Made by a program: the position numbers and the translations under genes. The notes beneath the pieces are model-generated. The model was not told the origin of the DNA and made no database searches. It worked only from the letters and a program-made list of their open reading frames with translations. A stretch of DNA of 64,000 nucleotides, taken from positions 1,984,001-2,048,000 of the forward strand of contig NZ_LT629690.1 of assembly GCF_900102185.1 (NCBI RefSeq). The letters are read 5' to 3'. Every line of letters begins with the position of its first letter. Positions within the stretch are counted from its first letter, which is position 1. Shown here piece after piece: positions 46,469 to 56,086 of this stretch. The DNA comes from Terriglobus roseus (GTDB taxonomy: Bacteria > Acidobacteriota > Terriglobia > Terriglobales > Acidobacteriaceae).

Positions 46469-47690
46469 ATCACTAAACGCTGCCAAATGTCGCGCCGTCG
46501 TGATCTGGATCGACTGGTATTCATACCACGTGGCCAGATTCAAGGGGCTGCAGGCTGCATTCGGCGTTCACGGGGAGGTCTACGGGATTGAACTCATCGG
46601 CGGAGTAGGTGTTCACAAGGGCTATAACTTTCGGGAAGGTGTTCAGGGGCTGCCTGTTGAAACTCTCTGCGCTACGAAAGGATGGCATGACGCGAACAAA
46701 TTCACCTTGTCGATTGCATTGATCCGGCGACTCTCAAAGTTAAGCCCCGAGCTCGTTCTGGTTCCGGGCTATTACACGCTACCTGGAATTGCTGCAGCCA
46801 TTTGGTGCAAAACCACTGGACGCATTAGCGTGCTGATGACCGAGACAACCGCCACGGATCATGTACGCAAAGGGTGGCGAGAAAAGTTTAAGTCTCTACT
46901 GATTCGCTCGTTGTTTGATTGGGCGGTGACAGGTGGAGCAGCGCACGACCGTTACCTATTGCAACTTGGTTTTTCGCAGCAGCGTATCACTCACTTTTAC
47001 GATGTGGTTGGAAACAGACACATTCAGGAATCAGTATCAGACATCCGCCTGAACTCTTCTCCTGCACAACACGGGCTCCCCGACCATTACTTTCTGTTCG
47101 TTGGTCGCCTGGCTCCGGAGAAGAACGTTACCGACCTGTTGGATGCATGGCTTGAGTATCGTGCACGCGGCGGTCAGTGGTCGCTCGTTTTAGCCGGCGA
47201 TGGCCCTGATGGTCCAACATTGAAGGAGCGACTGAACGCTAGCGTCTACAAGAAACATGTTTGCTTTCTTGGACACCGTAGTGCGCGGGAGTTGCTACCT
47301 GTGTATGCATTTGCATCGACCTTCGTTTTGCCGAGCAAACGTGAACCTTGGGGCCTTGTGGTGAATGAAGCGATGGCGGCCAATCTTCCCGTGATTGTTT
47401 CAAAACGTTGTGGATGCGCAGAAGACTTGGTCCGCCCCGGTAAAAATGGGTTTGTCTTTGATCCGTCAAACCCCGAAATGCTTACGGACCAACTATCTTT
47501 GATGTCCACTTATTCTGAACAAGAGCGAAGCCGTATGGGGCACGTTTCGCTGACACTCATCGAGCGCTACACACCACAAAACTTCGGCCAACAGATCGTA
47601 GGCATCGCTGACGGATTCGTGCGCGATCAGGAAGTCAGCGCGAAGGTGATAGCGATCATGGAATCGGCGGCCAGGATCAACGGAGATTAA
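46452..47690 (+). CDS. GT4 glycosyltransferase
   Basis: A 412-residue transferase overlapping the polymerase gene by 17 bases; GAGG lies eight bases before the ATG. Visible are VIWIDWYSYHVARFKGLQ at the N-terminus, LFVGRLAPEKNVTDLLDAW at the start of the nucleotide-sugar domain, and the donor-site motif REPWGLVVNEAMAANLPV. The N-terminal 'WYxYHxxRFxxL' form is found in GT4 enzymes of exopolysaccharide loci. Specificity unknown. Confidence 0.87.
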   Translation: MQTKAESLNAAKCRAVVIWIDWYSYHVARFKGLQAAFGVHGEVYGIELIGGVGVHKGYNFREGVQGLPVETLCATKGWHDANKFTLSIALIRRLSKLSPELVLVPGYYTLPGIAAAIWCKTTGRISVLMTETTATDHVRKGWREKFKSLLIRSLFDWAVTGGAAHDRYLLQLGFSQQRITHFYDVVGNRHIQESVSDIRLNSSPAQHGLPDHYFLFVGRLAPEKNVTDLLDAWLEYRARGGQWSLVLAGDGPDGPTLKERLNASVYKKHVCFLGHRSARELLPVYAFASTFVLPSKREPWGLVVNEAMAANLPVIVSKRCGCAEDLVRPGKNGFVFDPSNPEMLTDQLSLMSTYSEQERSRMGHVSLTLIERYTPQNFGQQIVGIADGFVRDQEVSAKVIAIMESAARINGD

Positions 47691-47693
47691 ACG

Positions 47694-48935
47694 ATGTGGA
47701 CGATGGAACACAGGGGAATTTCCCCGGATTCATCAACGGAGCCGACGACAGCCAAAGGTATCTGGCTGGAAGTGCTGTCCCACATCGATCCGCGGTTCGG
47801 CGGTATGAGTGCGGCTGTTCCAAAGCTCGCAGAGGAGTTACGTAAACGCCAGGGTTACGACGCACGCATTGTTTCCTTCAGCTCGCCAGAAGAGATTCGC
47901 GAGTTAAATTTACATCCCCATGTCCCACTCACACTCTGGCCACCGAACCGGTCAAAGTGGATGACCGACGGCGATCTTCGCAGACGGTTTCAGACAACGG
48001 TACAGGCATCGTCGGGAGTTCATATCCACGGTCTATGGGAGGCGAGTACTCTCGCCGCATCCCTCACAGCACGGCGTAGCCAGATACCCTATGTCATCTC
48101 ACCGCATGGCATGCTGGAGCCTTGGGCGCTTGCAAATAAGCGCCGCAAGAAGCAGGTTTACGCTTCCTTGTTTGAACGGCGGAATCTGGACGGCGCCGCG
48201 TGTGTTCATGCGTTGACCAGATCGGAGGCTCTGGACTGTAGGCGATTCGGTTACAAGGGGCCAATCGCGATTATCCCGAACGGCATCGACGTCCCCACGA
48301 CATACGATGCTTCCCTTTTCCGCGCACGATTTCCTCGAATCAAAGGTAAGCGCGTTCTGCTTTTTCTGGGCCGCGTCCATTACAAAAAAGGCGTCGACCT
48401 TTTACTGCATGCGTGGGCAAAGCTCTCTGATCGACATCCAGACGTCGTACTTGTAATCGCTGGGCCTGACTCAGAGGGAACCGTCGCGAAGGTGGCCCGA
48501 CTTCTGGTTACGCTGAACATTTCCTCACGCGTCTTGCTTACCGACATGCTGAAGAGCTCTGCGAAGTGGAGCGCTCTTGCCGCCTCTGATTACTTCGTAC
48601 TGCCCTCTTATTCCGAAGGTTTAAGTGTTGCGACGCTTGAGGCTTTGGGCTGCGGTTTGCCTGTCATCATCTCCGAACAGTGCAATCTGCCGCAGGTCCA
48701 GGCGAATGGTGCAGGCTGGCAGGTCAAAACGGATGTGGACGAGTTAGCACAGACCCTGATGACAGCATTGGCTGTTCCACCTGAAACATACGCCACGATG
48801 AGTTCACGCGCAGAAGCTCTTGCCCGGCAAAGTTTCAGCTGGCAAAGAGTCACCGATTGCATGGACCAGCTCTATCAATGGATTCATGGAGGCCCACACC
48901 CACACAGTGTGGAGTTCCTCGAGGATGCCGTATGA
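47694..48935 (+). CDS. GT4 glycosyltransferase
   Basis: A 413-residue transferase with VLSHIDPRFGGMSAAVPKLA at the N-terminus, the LFLGRVHYKKGVDLLLHAW motif and the donor-site motif SYSEGLSVATLEALGCGLPV. Starts three bases after the previous stop; an ATG three codons in is an alternative. The next gene's ATG overlaps its stop. It acts with the neighbouring transferases to build the repeat unit; which sugar is added is unknown. Confidence 0.87.
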   Translation: MWTMEHRGISPDSSTEPTTAKGIWLEVLSHIDPRFGGMSAAVPKLAEELRKRQGYDARIVSFSSPEEIRELNLHPHVPLTLWPPNRSKWMTDGDLRRRFQTTVQASSGVHIHGLWEASTLAASLTARRSQIPYVISPHGMLEPWALANKRRKKQVYASLFERRNLDGAACVHALTRSEALDCRRFGYKGPIAIIPNGIDVPTTYDASLFRARFPRIKGKRVLLFLGRVHYKKGVDLLLHAWAKLSDRHPDVVLVIAGPDSEGTVAKVARLLVTLNISSRVLLTDMLKSSAKWSALAASDYFVLPSYSEGLSVATLEALGCGLPVIISEQCNLPQVQANGAGWQVKTDVDELAQTLMTALAVPPETYATMSSRAEALARQSFSWQRVTDCMDQLYQWIHGGPHPHSVEFLEDAV

Positions 48936-49528
48936 GCCAGCATATTGATCTGAAGTCATATGACAATTCGTGGTATGAGCCCGGCCGCTCCTTCCTGTGG
49001 CGCGCAGCATGGATGTTATTGGGACTTCCATTGTTTCGGTCTCCGTTGCTTCCGTCGTCACGACTACGAGTTACATTGCTGAGACTCTTCGGGGCTTGTG
49101 TCGGAGAAGGCGTCGTCATCCATTCTGAAGTGGTCGTGAAGTATCCGTGGCATTTGCGAATTGGAGATTACTGCTGGATCGGAGAACGCGCATGGATCGA
49201 CAATCTGACAACAGTGACGTTAGGCAATAACGTCTGCCTATCCCAGAGCGCGTATATCTGCACTGGGAATCATGACTGGCGCGACCCGTCTTTTGGCCTG
49301 ATGATAGCCCCCGTCACATTGAGCGATGGTGCGTGGGCCGGTGCTCGTAGCGTACTTCTGCCGGGAGTCACTCTGAATGAAGGTGCGGTAGCTGGCGCGG
49401 GGAGTGTCGTCAACCAGAACATTCCAAGCTGGCAAATCTATGCAGGAAATCCAGCACTGTTTGTGCGTAACCGCACCATCCGCGAACGGCCAGTACGCAA
49501 CGGCGTGCTGGAGGAGGTCGCCGGATGA
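48932..49528 (+). CDS. WcaF-like hexapeptide acetyltransferase
   Basis: A 198-residue left-handed beta-helix acetyltransferase. The ATG at 48932 overlaps the upstream stop (ATGA); a 25-codon upstream extension lies inside the neighbouring gene and is rejected. Signatures of WcaF-type enzymes: LKSYDNSWYEPGRSFLWRA, GVVIHSEVVVKYPWHLRIG, CTGNHDWRDPSFGL with the active-site His, and GAWAGARSVLLPGVTLNEGA. It should O-acetylate a sugar of the repeat unit. Confidence 0.9.
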   Translation: MSQHIDLKSYDNSWYEPGRSFLWRAAWMLLGLPLFRSPLLPSSRLRVTLLRLFGACVGEGVVIHSEVVVKYPWHLRIGDYCWIGERAWIDNLTTVTLGNNVCLSQSAYICTGNHDWRDPSFGLMIAPVTLSDGAWAGARSVLLPGVTLNEGAVAGAGSVVNQNIPSWQIYAGNPALFVRNRTIRERPVRNGVLEEVAG

Positions 49529-50751
49529 GAGTGCTGTTAATGAACCAGTTCTTCTGGCCAGATAGCGCGGCGACCAGCCAGTTGTTAACGGATGTGGCGC
49601 GTGATCTTGTCTCGCGTGGCTACGAAGTTCATGTCATCTGCGGCGGAACGTATGCCGAGACGGACCCAGAATCTAGACCTGATGTTGTTGTTCATCGGGT
49701 ACAAGGCTTCCGCTTTTCGCGGTCTGCTGCTGGCCGTATTCTCTCGTATGCCACCTTCTACATTGGCGCGACTTGGAAAGCGTTTCTCGTTCCGAAGCCC
49801 GACGCTGTTCTCACATTGACCACCCCTCCGCTTCTTTCAGTAGTGGGGGCACTTCTGAAGGTATTCAAAGGATCGCGCCTCTGCATCTGGGAGATGGATG
49901 TTTATCCAGATGTCGCCGTTGACCTCGGCTACATCAAAGCTGGCGGAATCATCCATCGAGTTATTGGAATTGTGGCGGACTGGTCTCGCAGAAATGCGGA
50001 TGCAGTCATAGTGCTTGGTGAATGCATGCGTGCTCGTTTGCTTGCACGTGGCATCCCTAACGATACGATCGCCACTGTCGAGAACTGGGCTGACAGCACA
50101 CAGATCGTGGTTGCTCCGCGCAATATCAATCCCAATTCCCTGCTTATGGTCTACTCAGGCAACCTGGGACTTGCGCACGACGTGGAGACGCTGACCGGAG
50201 CGATTCGTAGGCTTCGCGATGATGCACGCTTTCGTTTTCTCTTTGTTGGAGGTGGCTCAAGGCGTGCTGAGCTCGCATCGTTCCTCCAAGCCGAAAGCAT
50301 CAACTCGGTTGATCTGAGAGCATATGTTCCGAGAGCTGAACTTGGTTCCAGTCTGGGCGCCGGCGACATAGGCGTTGTGACGCAAAGAGCGGCCTGCTGT
50401 GGTTCAGTAGTACCCAGCAAAGTGTACGGCCTACTCGCGGCCGGCCGCCCTATTCTGTTTGTTGGTCCCGGGGCTGCAACTCCCGCCTCGATTGTGCGGC
50501 GTCATGCCTGCGGATGGCATATAGAAAACGGGGACGTCGAGGGGTTGGTAAGCCTTCTTAACCATCTAGGCAAACATCCTGAGGAAATTTCAGCGGCGGG
50601 TAAAAATGGCCGGTTGGCCCTGGAAAGGGAGTTTGATCGTCCTCTCGGCACTGCCCGCATTATCAATCAACTTGTAGGAACCACGTCCTTCCATCACAGC
50701 ACGGCAAACAACGCGTACGCGGAACAGGTACCACCCATCTCCGTCCCCTAG
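49525..50751 (+). CDS. WbuB-like GT4 glycosyltransferase
   Basis: A 408-residue transferase with MRVLLMNQFFWPDSAATSQL at the N-terminus, LLMVYSGNLGLAHDVETLTG mid-protein and VPSKVYGLLAAGRPILF at the donor site. These match the WbuB/WcaI-like group of GT4 enzymes, several of which transfer fucose-related or rhamnose-like sugars; substrate here is not established. ATG overlaps the previous stop by four bases. Confidence 0.88.
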   Translation: MRVLLMNQFFWPDSAATSQLLTDVARDLVSRGYEVHVICGGTYAETDPESRPDVVVHRVQGFRFSRSAAGRILSYATFYIGATWKAFLVPKPDAVLTLTTPPLLSVVGALLKVFKGSRLCIWEMDVYPDVAVDLGYIKAGGIIHRVIGIVADWSRRNADAVIVLGECMRARLLARGIPNDTIATVENWADSTQIVVAPRNINPNSLLMVYSGNLGLAHDVETLTGAIRRLRDDARFRFLFVGGGSRRAELASFLQAESINSVDLRAYVPRAELGSSLGAGDIGVVTQRAACCGSVVPSKVYGLLAAGRPILFVGPGAATPASIVRRHACGWHIENGDVEGLVSLLNHLGKHPEEISAAGKNGRLALEREFDRPLGTARIINQLVGTTSFHHSTANNAYAEQVPPISVP

Positions 50752-50760
50752 GAGAAAGAT

Positions 50761-52194
50761 ATGTCTCTTGCGCTTCTGCTCGGTGTCGTAAGCTTCGTTA
50801 TCTGTTTCCTGTTCACTCCCGTGTGCAGAATCATCGCGCTGCGTTTGAACCTTGTAGACAAACCCGACGAGACACGCAAGAAGCACATAGCGCCCACGCC
50901 TCGAGTTGGCGGTGTTGCGATCATGCTTGCCTACACTTGTACGATTGGCCTCGTGCTGGCGATAGATGTTCACGGAGAGCAAATTCATATCCAGCATCAC
51001 AGTTTGCTGCAGGTACTGTTACCCCCAGCGGCTCTGATCTTTCTTGTTGGCCTGCTCGACGACCTGTTTGATCTCAAACCGTTGATAAAACTCCTTGGAC
51101 AGATGGTTGCGTGTGTGATGGCCTCCGTTCTGGGGTACATACATGCTCCCGAAAGCTTCGCCTTCGGGACATCCCCGCACCCCTGGCTGAGCATCGTCAT
51201 CTGCACGTTTTGGCTTGTGGTCTGTACAAACGCCATCAATCTCATCGATGGAATGGATGGCCTGGCTTCGGGTGTGGGTCTGATGGGTGCGTTTGCGACA
51301 CTTGCAGTTGGTTTGTATCAACATAATGTCGGTCTAGTTGTCGCAACCATGCCTTTGGCTGGCGCTCTTCTTGCGTTCCTGTTCTACAATTTCAACCCAG
51401 CTTCAATTTTTCTTGGTGACTGCGGGAGTCTGACGATAGGCTTCATGCTTGGCGCCATCTCGCTTACATGGCAGCACCATGACGGTCCCACGCTGGGGAT
51501 GTTCGCTCCAATCAGTATTCTGGCGCTCCCATTGCTTGACGTTTGCATCGCGGTTGCACGCCGCTACCTTCGACACAAACCGCTCTTTTCTCCAGATCAC
51601 GGACATATCCATCATGTGATGCAGGATCGTGGACATCATCCAAGAACGGCAGTTCTTCTGTTGTATGCCACATGCGCAATTACATCCACGCTGTCGTTCC
51701 TGGCTTCTGTGACATCGCGAGGTTTCAGGATTGGCGTCATCGCCGCATTCACCATCCTCATACTGGTGGCCATACGCTACCTGGACTATGTTGAGTTCCG
51801 CGCGGCACGTGAAGTACTTTCTTCGCGACATATGCGAAGGCAGGTTGACGAAGAGATCTATGTCAGGGAGTTGGAGATCGCTCTCTCCAATATGAAGAAC
51901 ATCGATGAATGCTGGGAGTTGGTGAAAGCATCTTGCCAGAAACTAGAGTTTGCAACCGCAGAAATGTATTTCAGAAATCACTACTTCGAAGCAGTTCTTC
52001 AGGAGCAAGTCGAAGAGCGGGACTGGTGGATGACACTGCCCGTGGGCGAGTGCGGCTATCTCCGTGTAAGCCGTTCCAACCTACTCGGAGGTAGCAACAT
52101 TATGATGGCTGCTCTTGACCGCTTGCAGCGCGGGCTCGACAAGTGGGACCGGACTGCCACTCCCTCCGACCGAGTTTTCGACACTGCCGCGTAG
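50761..52194 (+). CDS. WecA-type undecaprenyl-phosphate sugar-1-phosphate transferase
   Basis: A 477-residue polyprenyl-phosphate transferase that starts repeat-unit synthesis by linking a sugar-1-phosphate to undecaprenyl phosphate. Motifs of the MraY/WecA family: HIAPTPRVGGVAI, GLLDDLFDL, NAINLIDGMDGLASG, LGDCGSLTIGF and the HGHIHH motif typical of WecA. About ten membrane helices end near residue 345; an extra cytoplasmic tail (about 350-477, with DEEIYVRELEIALSNMKNI) has no known role. AGGAGAAAGAT precedes the ATG. The 3' end overlaps the opposite-strand gene by 114 bases. Confidence 0.92.
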   Translation: MSLALLLGVVSFVICFLFTPVCRIIALRLNLVDKPDETRKKHIAPTPRVGGVAIMLAYTCTIGLVLAIDVHGEQIHIQHHSLLQVLLPPAALIFLVGLLDDLFDLKPLIKLLGQMVACVMASVLGYIHAPESFAFGTSPHPWLSIVICTFWLVVCTNAINLIDGMDGLASGVGLMGAFATLAVGLYQHNVGLVVATMPLAGALLAFLFYNFNPASIFLGDCGSLTIGFMLGAISLTWQHHDGPTLGMFAPISILALPLLDVCIAVARRYLRHKPLFSPDHGHIHHVMQDRGHHPRTAVLLLYATCAITSTLSFLASVTSRGFRIGVIAAFTILILVAIRYLDYVEFRAAREVLSSRHMRRQVDEEIYVRELEIALSNMKNIDECWELVKASCQKLEFATAEMYFRNHYFEAVLQEQVEERDWWMTLPVGECGYLRVSRSNLLGGSNIMMAALDRLQRGLDKWDRTATPSDRVFDTAA

Positions 52195-53934
52195 TCGCTT
52201 GGCATCGTGATCTTGGCCACCCGGAGACCTTCCGGCGCTGCCGTACATGGCGACGATCCTCGTATTAGCCGGATCCCAATAATCAGCGTGAGCCATGAGG
52301 ATATCGCCTGCAGCAACGGCAGCGACCAATGCTGCCCGTGACTGCAGCAGGCGTTTGGCATCGGAATCGTTCACAAGAATGCAGCTAAAAGCGTCCGGGT
52401 AGTAGGTTCTGATGTCTGCGTTAGTCGCCGTCTCGTTGTGAAAAAGAAACGACTTCAACGGTGCTGTATAGGCATAGTGTCTGGGCGTGCTTTGTTCCGG
52501 TATAAGAAGGCTGTCCGGAAACGCGGCCGCCAGGCGTTGAAACATCCCCGCATCCAGGGGGCGACCATTCTGCTCAACCGTGCTATCCAGGTAAAACAGC
52601 GTTGCCCCCCATCGATCGTGCGCGTACCTGATCTTACGGAGCATATCTGCTTCCGCGTCTTTTTCGCTCAATTGAACTTGTTGAGCGCCGCCTCCCGGCA
52701 GCAACGTAAATCGTTGCGGACGCACACACACGCCGACTCGAAACCCTGCATCACGAATGATGCTGAAGTATGCATCATCAAGCTTCTTACCCACGTATGG
52801 CGGCGTCGTATCCATGACTACCGACTCCATCTCCGGAGCAGCCTTCGCGATCTGATCCGGAGCGCAAACGTAGCTTGTATTCTGCGGGTATTGTTGTCCC
52901 TCGATGTCCCAGGTGATCACTCCCTGAGCATTCAACTTTCTGAGATTGCGTACGATCTCTCCGGCCTTCGCCAGGATGCGCGATTGGAAGAGTCTCTGCC
53001 CCTCAGGTGTTCGAAGATCCATTCCTGAGCCGAGGTAGTGACGAGGATTGGCTCCATCCATAGCATCAGCGGGTTGATCCACCTTCGGCGAACTTGCAAG
53101 ATACGCGGTGCCGATAACACGTCTGTCGGTCCACTTTATTTCTGCGGGGTATTGTCGCGACCAGTTGGAATACGCATCGGACGCCAGCGTACTCGCTGCA
53201 ACCCCGTGGGGCGCGAAACGTAATGCGATGCGAAAGGAATCTGTCTGTCCTGGCAGGACCGGCCGGTCGTGTCGAGGGTAGAACTCCGGCAGTCCATCAG
53301 GCGTTGTCGTGCTTACCAATACAGAGTATGCGGCATCTCCAGTGCCCGTTGGCCACAACATGCTGTACAGAGGCTTCGATGCATCGGGTGCAACGTCGAC
53401 GACCTGTCCCGTTCCGAAGTCAGCGACTGTAACGGAAGGCGCCGATGTATTCGAAGTGCCTTGAGGGTAATTAGCATTTACAAACCCACGAGGCAGCGTA
53501 GGAAAGTGCAATGTGAGCGGATACACAGACGCACCGTCAAAAATCACTCCTGAGTTTGGACGGTTCGATTCACTGATATTGATTTCCAACGCATCGGATT
53601 TCTGCGAGAACTGTATTTTGATCGTTCCCCATCGAAAGTTGTAAATTTCGGTTTTCGATGCGGCATCCCACTTCGTTCCTTGGTTAGTCTCACCCCAACC
53701 ATCCGCGGTAAGCACGCGCCCGGAGCCATCAGTCAGCTTCATATGTCCGACGTGGATTTGGTCTTGCTGGAATCGAGACGCGTCTGCTAGGACAGTACCG
53801 TTGTATGTGAGACGATCTACTCCCTTCGAACCGTAGGTAACAAGCAATTGTGCATCACACGCATAGGAAGCAGCAAGCAGCAAGCAGAACAGATACGGGA
53901 GCATTCGTGCTGTTCGACGTGATCGGATGCTCAT
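52081..53934 (-). CDS. Secreted putative glycoside hydrolase (TIM-barrel-like)
   Basis: A 617-residue protein starting at the ATG 53932-53934, which places a signal peptide (MLPYLFCLLLAASYACDAQ) near the N-terminus; starts at 54009 or a TTG at 54033 would add up to 33 residues before it. The N-terminal half is beta-sandwich-like (LTYNGTVLADASRFQ, FYPRHDRPVLPGQTDSF). The C-terminal half looks like a TIM barrel: GVITWDIEGQQYP, GFRVGVCVRPQRF, ATLFYLDST and LLIPEQSTPR carry acidic residues suitable for catalysis. Family not recognised. Its C-terminal 38 codons lie antisense to the WecA-like gene. Confidence 0.65.
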   Translation of the reverse strand: MSIRSRRTARMLPYLFCLLLAASYACDAQLLVTYGSKGVDRLTYNGTVLADASRFQQDQIHVGHMKLTDGSGRVLTADGWGETNQGTKWDAASKTEIYNFRWGTIKIQFSQKSDALEINISESNRPNSGVIFDGASVYPLTLHFPTLPRGFVNANYPQGTSNTSAPSVTVADFGTGQVVDVAPDASKPLYSMLWPTGTGDAAYSVLVSTTTPDGLPEFYPRHDRPVLPGQTDSFRIALRFAPHGVAASTLASDAYSNWSRQYPAEIKWTDRRVIGTAYLASSPKVDQPADAMDGANPRHYLGSGMDLRTPEGQRLFQSRILAKAGEIVRNLRKLNAQGVITWDIEGQQYPQNTSYVCAPDQIAKAAPEMESVVMDTTPPYVGKKLDDAYFSIIRDAGFRVGVCVRPQRFTLLPGGGAQQVQLSEKDAEADMLRKIRYAHDRWGATLFYLDSTVEQNGRPLDAGMFQRLAAAFPDSLLIPEQSTPRHYAYTAPLKSFLFHNETATNADIRTYYPDAFSCILVNDSDAKRLLQSRAALVAAVAAGDILMAHADYWDPANTRIVAMYGSAGRSPGGQDHDAKRLRGSVENSVGGSGSPVPLVEPALQAVKSSHHNVATSE

Positions 53935-54159
53935 ATCGTCGCCAACTGCGTTGTTGCTCTGCTGTCGCCACTGGAAGTATCTTGCAAGGTTAGAAATAAG
54001 ATGTTCCATTCTTCTTTTAGGATTTGCTTCCAAGCCGAAAAGGATGCAGTCTTCTGAAGAGCGATATTCATCGTTGCTCGTTCAACTGACCTCCTCTGCC
54101 ACCTACCTGATGACGTAGCACGCGAGTGTCCAAATACTTAGTCCTGAAGGAATAATGTC

Positions 54160-54744
54160 TTGGGTTTCGTGCGATCACAAAAGTTGCTGTTCCGTCTGCG
54201 TATGCATTGGCGTCCGAAGGTACTAAGTGCCGTGCGCAGGTTGTATTGGAAAGCCTTGGGAATGACGATAGGTGCGGACACACGCATGTCGCGCATACTT
54301 GTCACATGGCCACACCGTGTCTCGTTAGGGGAACGCGTTAGCCTCGAGCATGGGATTTACTTCAATGCGGCCGGTGCACACGCTTCGGGCATAGCGATTT
54401 CTCTCGGCGACGGCACCTTTGTCGGCAGTGGATGTGAATTTAATGCGATTGAGGGTATCTCTATTGGTGAGAACTGCCTGATTGCCAGCGGTTGTCGCTT
54501 CATCGATCACAACCACGGCATTCAAGCCGGCAAACTTATGAAGCTGCAAGACGAGATTTCGTCACCGATCAGGGTCGGCACAGACGTTTGGATTGGAGCG
54601 AATTGCATCGTCCTCAAGGGCGTTTCCATTGGAGACGGAGCGATTGTTGCTGCCGGATCGGTCGTTACGAAATCTGTAGAGCCCTACACAATCGTGGCCG
54701 GCGTTCCAGCCAAATTCATCAAGTCACGAGAGCTGGATAGTTAA
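54160..54744 (+). CDS. Hexapeptide-repeat acetyltransferase
   Basis: A 194-residue left-handed beta-helix acyltransferase. TTG start with AAGGA eight bases upstream; an ATG five bases earlier is in the wrong frame. Hexapeptide turns include [42 protein letters not shown] with the catalytic His, and [20 protein letters not shown] ending [17 protein letters not shown]. Probably O-acetylates the exopolysaccharide or a precursor. The stop overlaps that of the convergent transferase gene by four bases. Confidence 0.88.
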   Translation: MGFVRSQKLLFRLRMHWRPKVLSAVRRLYWKALGMTIGADTRMSRILVTWPHRVSLGERVSLEHGIYFNAAGAHASGIAISLGDGTFVGSGCEFNAIEGISIGENCLIASGCRFIDHNHGIQAGKLMKLQDEISSPIRVGTDVWIGANCIVLKGVSIGDGAIVAAGSVVTKSVEPYTIVAGVPAKFIKSRELDS

Positions 54745-55919
54745 ACAAGCGACTGGAATGCAGCCAGAAGCTTCGACGCCGACTTATCCCAGGTGAACTC
54801 CGACGCACGTTCACGTCCTAGGGCCGCCAGCACCGCCCGAGCGCTTTCATCACGAAGCAGTTCAATAATGTTTCGGACGTGTGCTTTCGCATCGGTCGGT
54901 GACAGGAGTACTGCTGCGTTCCCTGCCACCTCCGGTATACCCGTTGTGTTGCTGCTGATGACCGGAGTGCCGCTGGCCATTGCCTCAATCACTGGCATGC
55001 CGAAGCCGTCATAGAGCGTTGGAAACCATACGAGTGTTGCTGCCTGGTACAGAGCAACGAGCTGTCGCTCGTCCTGGAAGCCGGCGAGGACGCACCGATC
55101 CCCGAGCGCTTTCGCGCGCGGAAGGTAGGTCTCGTCAGCATGGTTGATGATGACAAGGACTACGTCTGGGACCGCTGCCGCGATAGCCGGCCACGCATCA
55201 AGAATAAGGTCCGCATTTTTTCGAAACTGAAGGCCTCCCGGCACGAGTACGAACGGCCTGCCCTGCACTCCGAGCTGATGCAGTACTGCCTTCCCCTGCT
55301 CATCCGCAGGCGCAAAGAAGCTATCTGACGCGGCGTTTGGCACCACACGCAATCGGTCTCTGAGGTTTGGGAAAAAGTGAGCCGTTCGTTCTGCAGCAAA
55401 ATGAGAAATCATCTGGAGCATGTCCACTTCTCGTTCGAGACGGGCAAACAGCAAACGCCACTTCAACCGTTGTTTCATCAACCACACGCTCTGACGATGG
55501 GCTCCCGCTTCGAAGTGCTGAGCATCATGGCAGGTGACGACGAGACGCGCTCTTCGCACTGGTACATACGACTCCGCCGTGCAGTGAACGAGATCGACGT
55601 CGTTCCAGTAATGCTCGGCGGCAGGCCGATTCGTCAGAATCCACCGCAACTGCTGTGCCGATGTCTCTGACTTGAAGAAGTGGTATTGGTACGCTTGCCA
55701 CGGATTCCCGATAAGCGGGATTACACGAGAGTGGTCTGCAGGATCCGCAAGAACGTGCAGATTCACACCGGGTGTTGCATGCAGCCGCTCAGTAAGTTCA
55801 CGGGAAACGCGCCCAACACCAGTCGATCGGTAGATGTTCCGCAGGTGGACGTAGGAGAGAATGTTCACCAATTCACCCGGATACGAGAGAGCAGCGACCT
55901 CATTATAACTTTGGCTCAT
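54741..55919 (-). CDS. GT4 glycosyltransferase
   Basis: A 392-residue transferase. [17 protein letters not shown] near the N-terminus and [20 protein letters not shown] at the nucleotide-sugar domain, with donor-site motif [18 protein letters not shown], identify it as GT4 (a group including WbdD-like and mannosyltransferase-like enzymes). It is the only transferase of the locus on the minus strand and is divergent from the acyltransferase-3 gene. The start codon is uncertain by a few residues. Confidence 0.87.
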   Translation of the reverse strand: MSQSYNEVAALSYPGELVNILSYVHLRNIYRSTGVGRVSRELTERLHATPGVNLHVLADPADHSRVIPLIGNPWQAYQYHFFKSETSAQQLRWILTNRPAAEHYWNDVDLVHCTAESYVPVRRARLVVTCHDAQHFEAGAHRQSVWLMKQRLKWRLLFARLEREVDMLQMISHFAAERTAHFFPNLRDRLRVVPNAASDSFFAPADEQGKAVLHQLGVQGRPFVLVPGGLQFRKNADLILDAWPAIAAAVPDVVLVIINHADETYLPRAKALGDRCVLAGFQDERQLVALYQAATLVWFPTLYDGFGMPVIEAMASGTPVISSNTTGIPEVAGNAAVLLSPTDAKAHVRNIIELLRDESARAVLAALGRERASEFTWDKSASKLLAAFQSLV

Positions 55920-56021
55920 TCAGCAAACAGCCAGCTCCGGAAGCCGTCAGATGGATAAATTCATTGCGCGCTGGCGGTATGTAACGTAGACTTGCGGCCA
56001 CCTATCACCCTGATCGCCGCC

Positions 56022-56038
56022 GCTCATTTTGAATGAGC
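56022..56038. promoter_or_regulatory. Small palindrome in the divergent promoter region
   Basis: GCTCATT (56022-56028) and AATGAGC (56032-56038) are perfect 7-bp arms around TTG, between the leftward transferase and the rightward acyltransferase genes. Possible operator. Confidence 0.3.
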
Positions 56039-56086
56039 TACGGGTGTGCGGTGCGCTTTATCTAATCTCTGGAAAGACCAGGTGAG

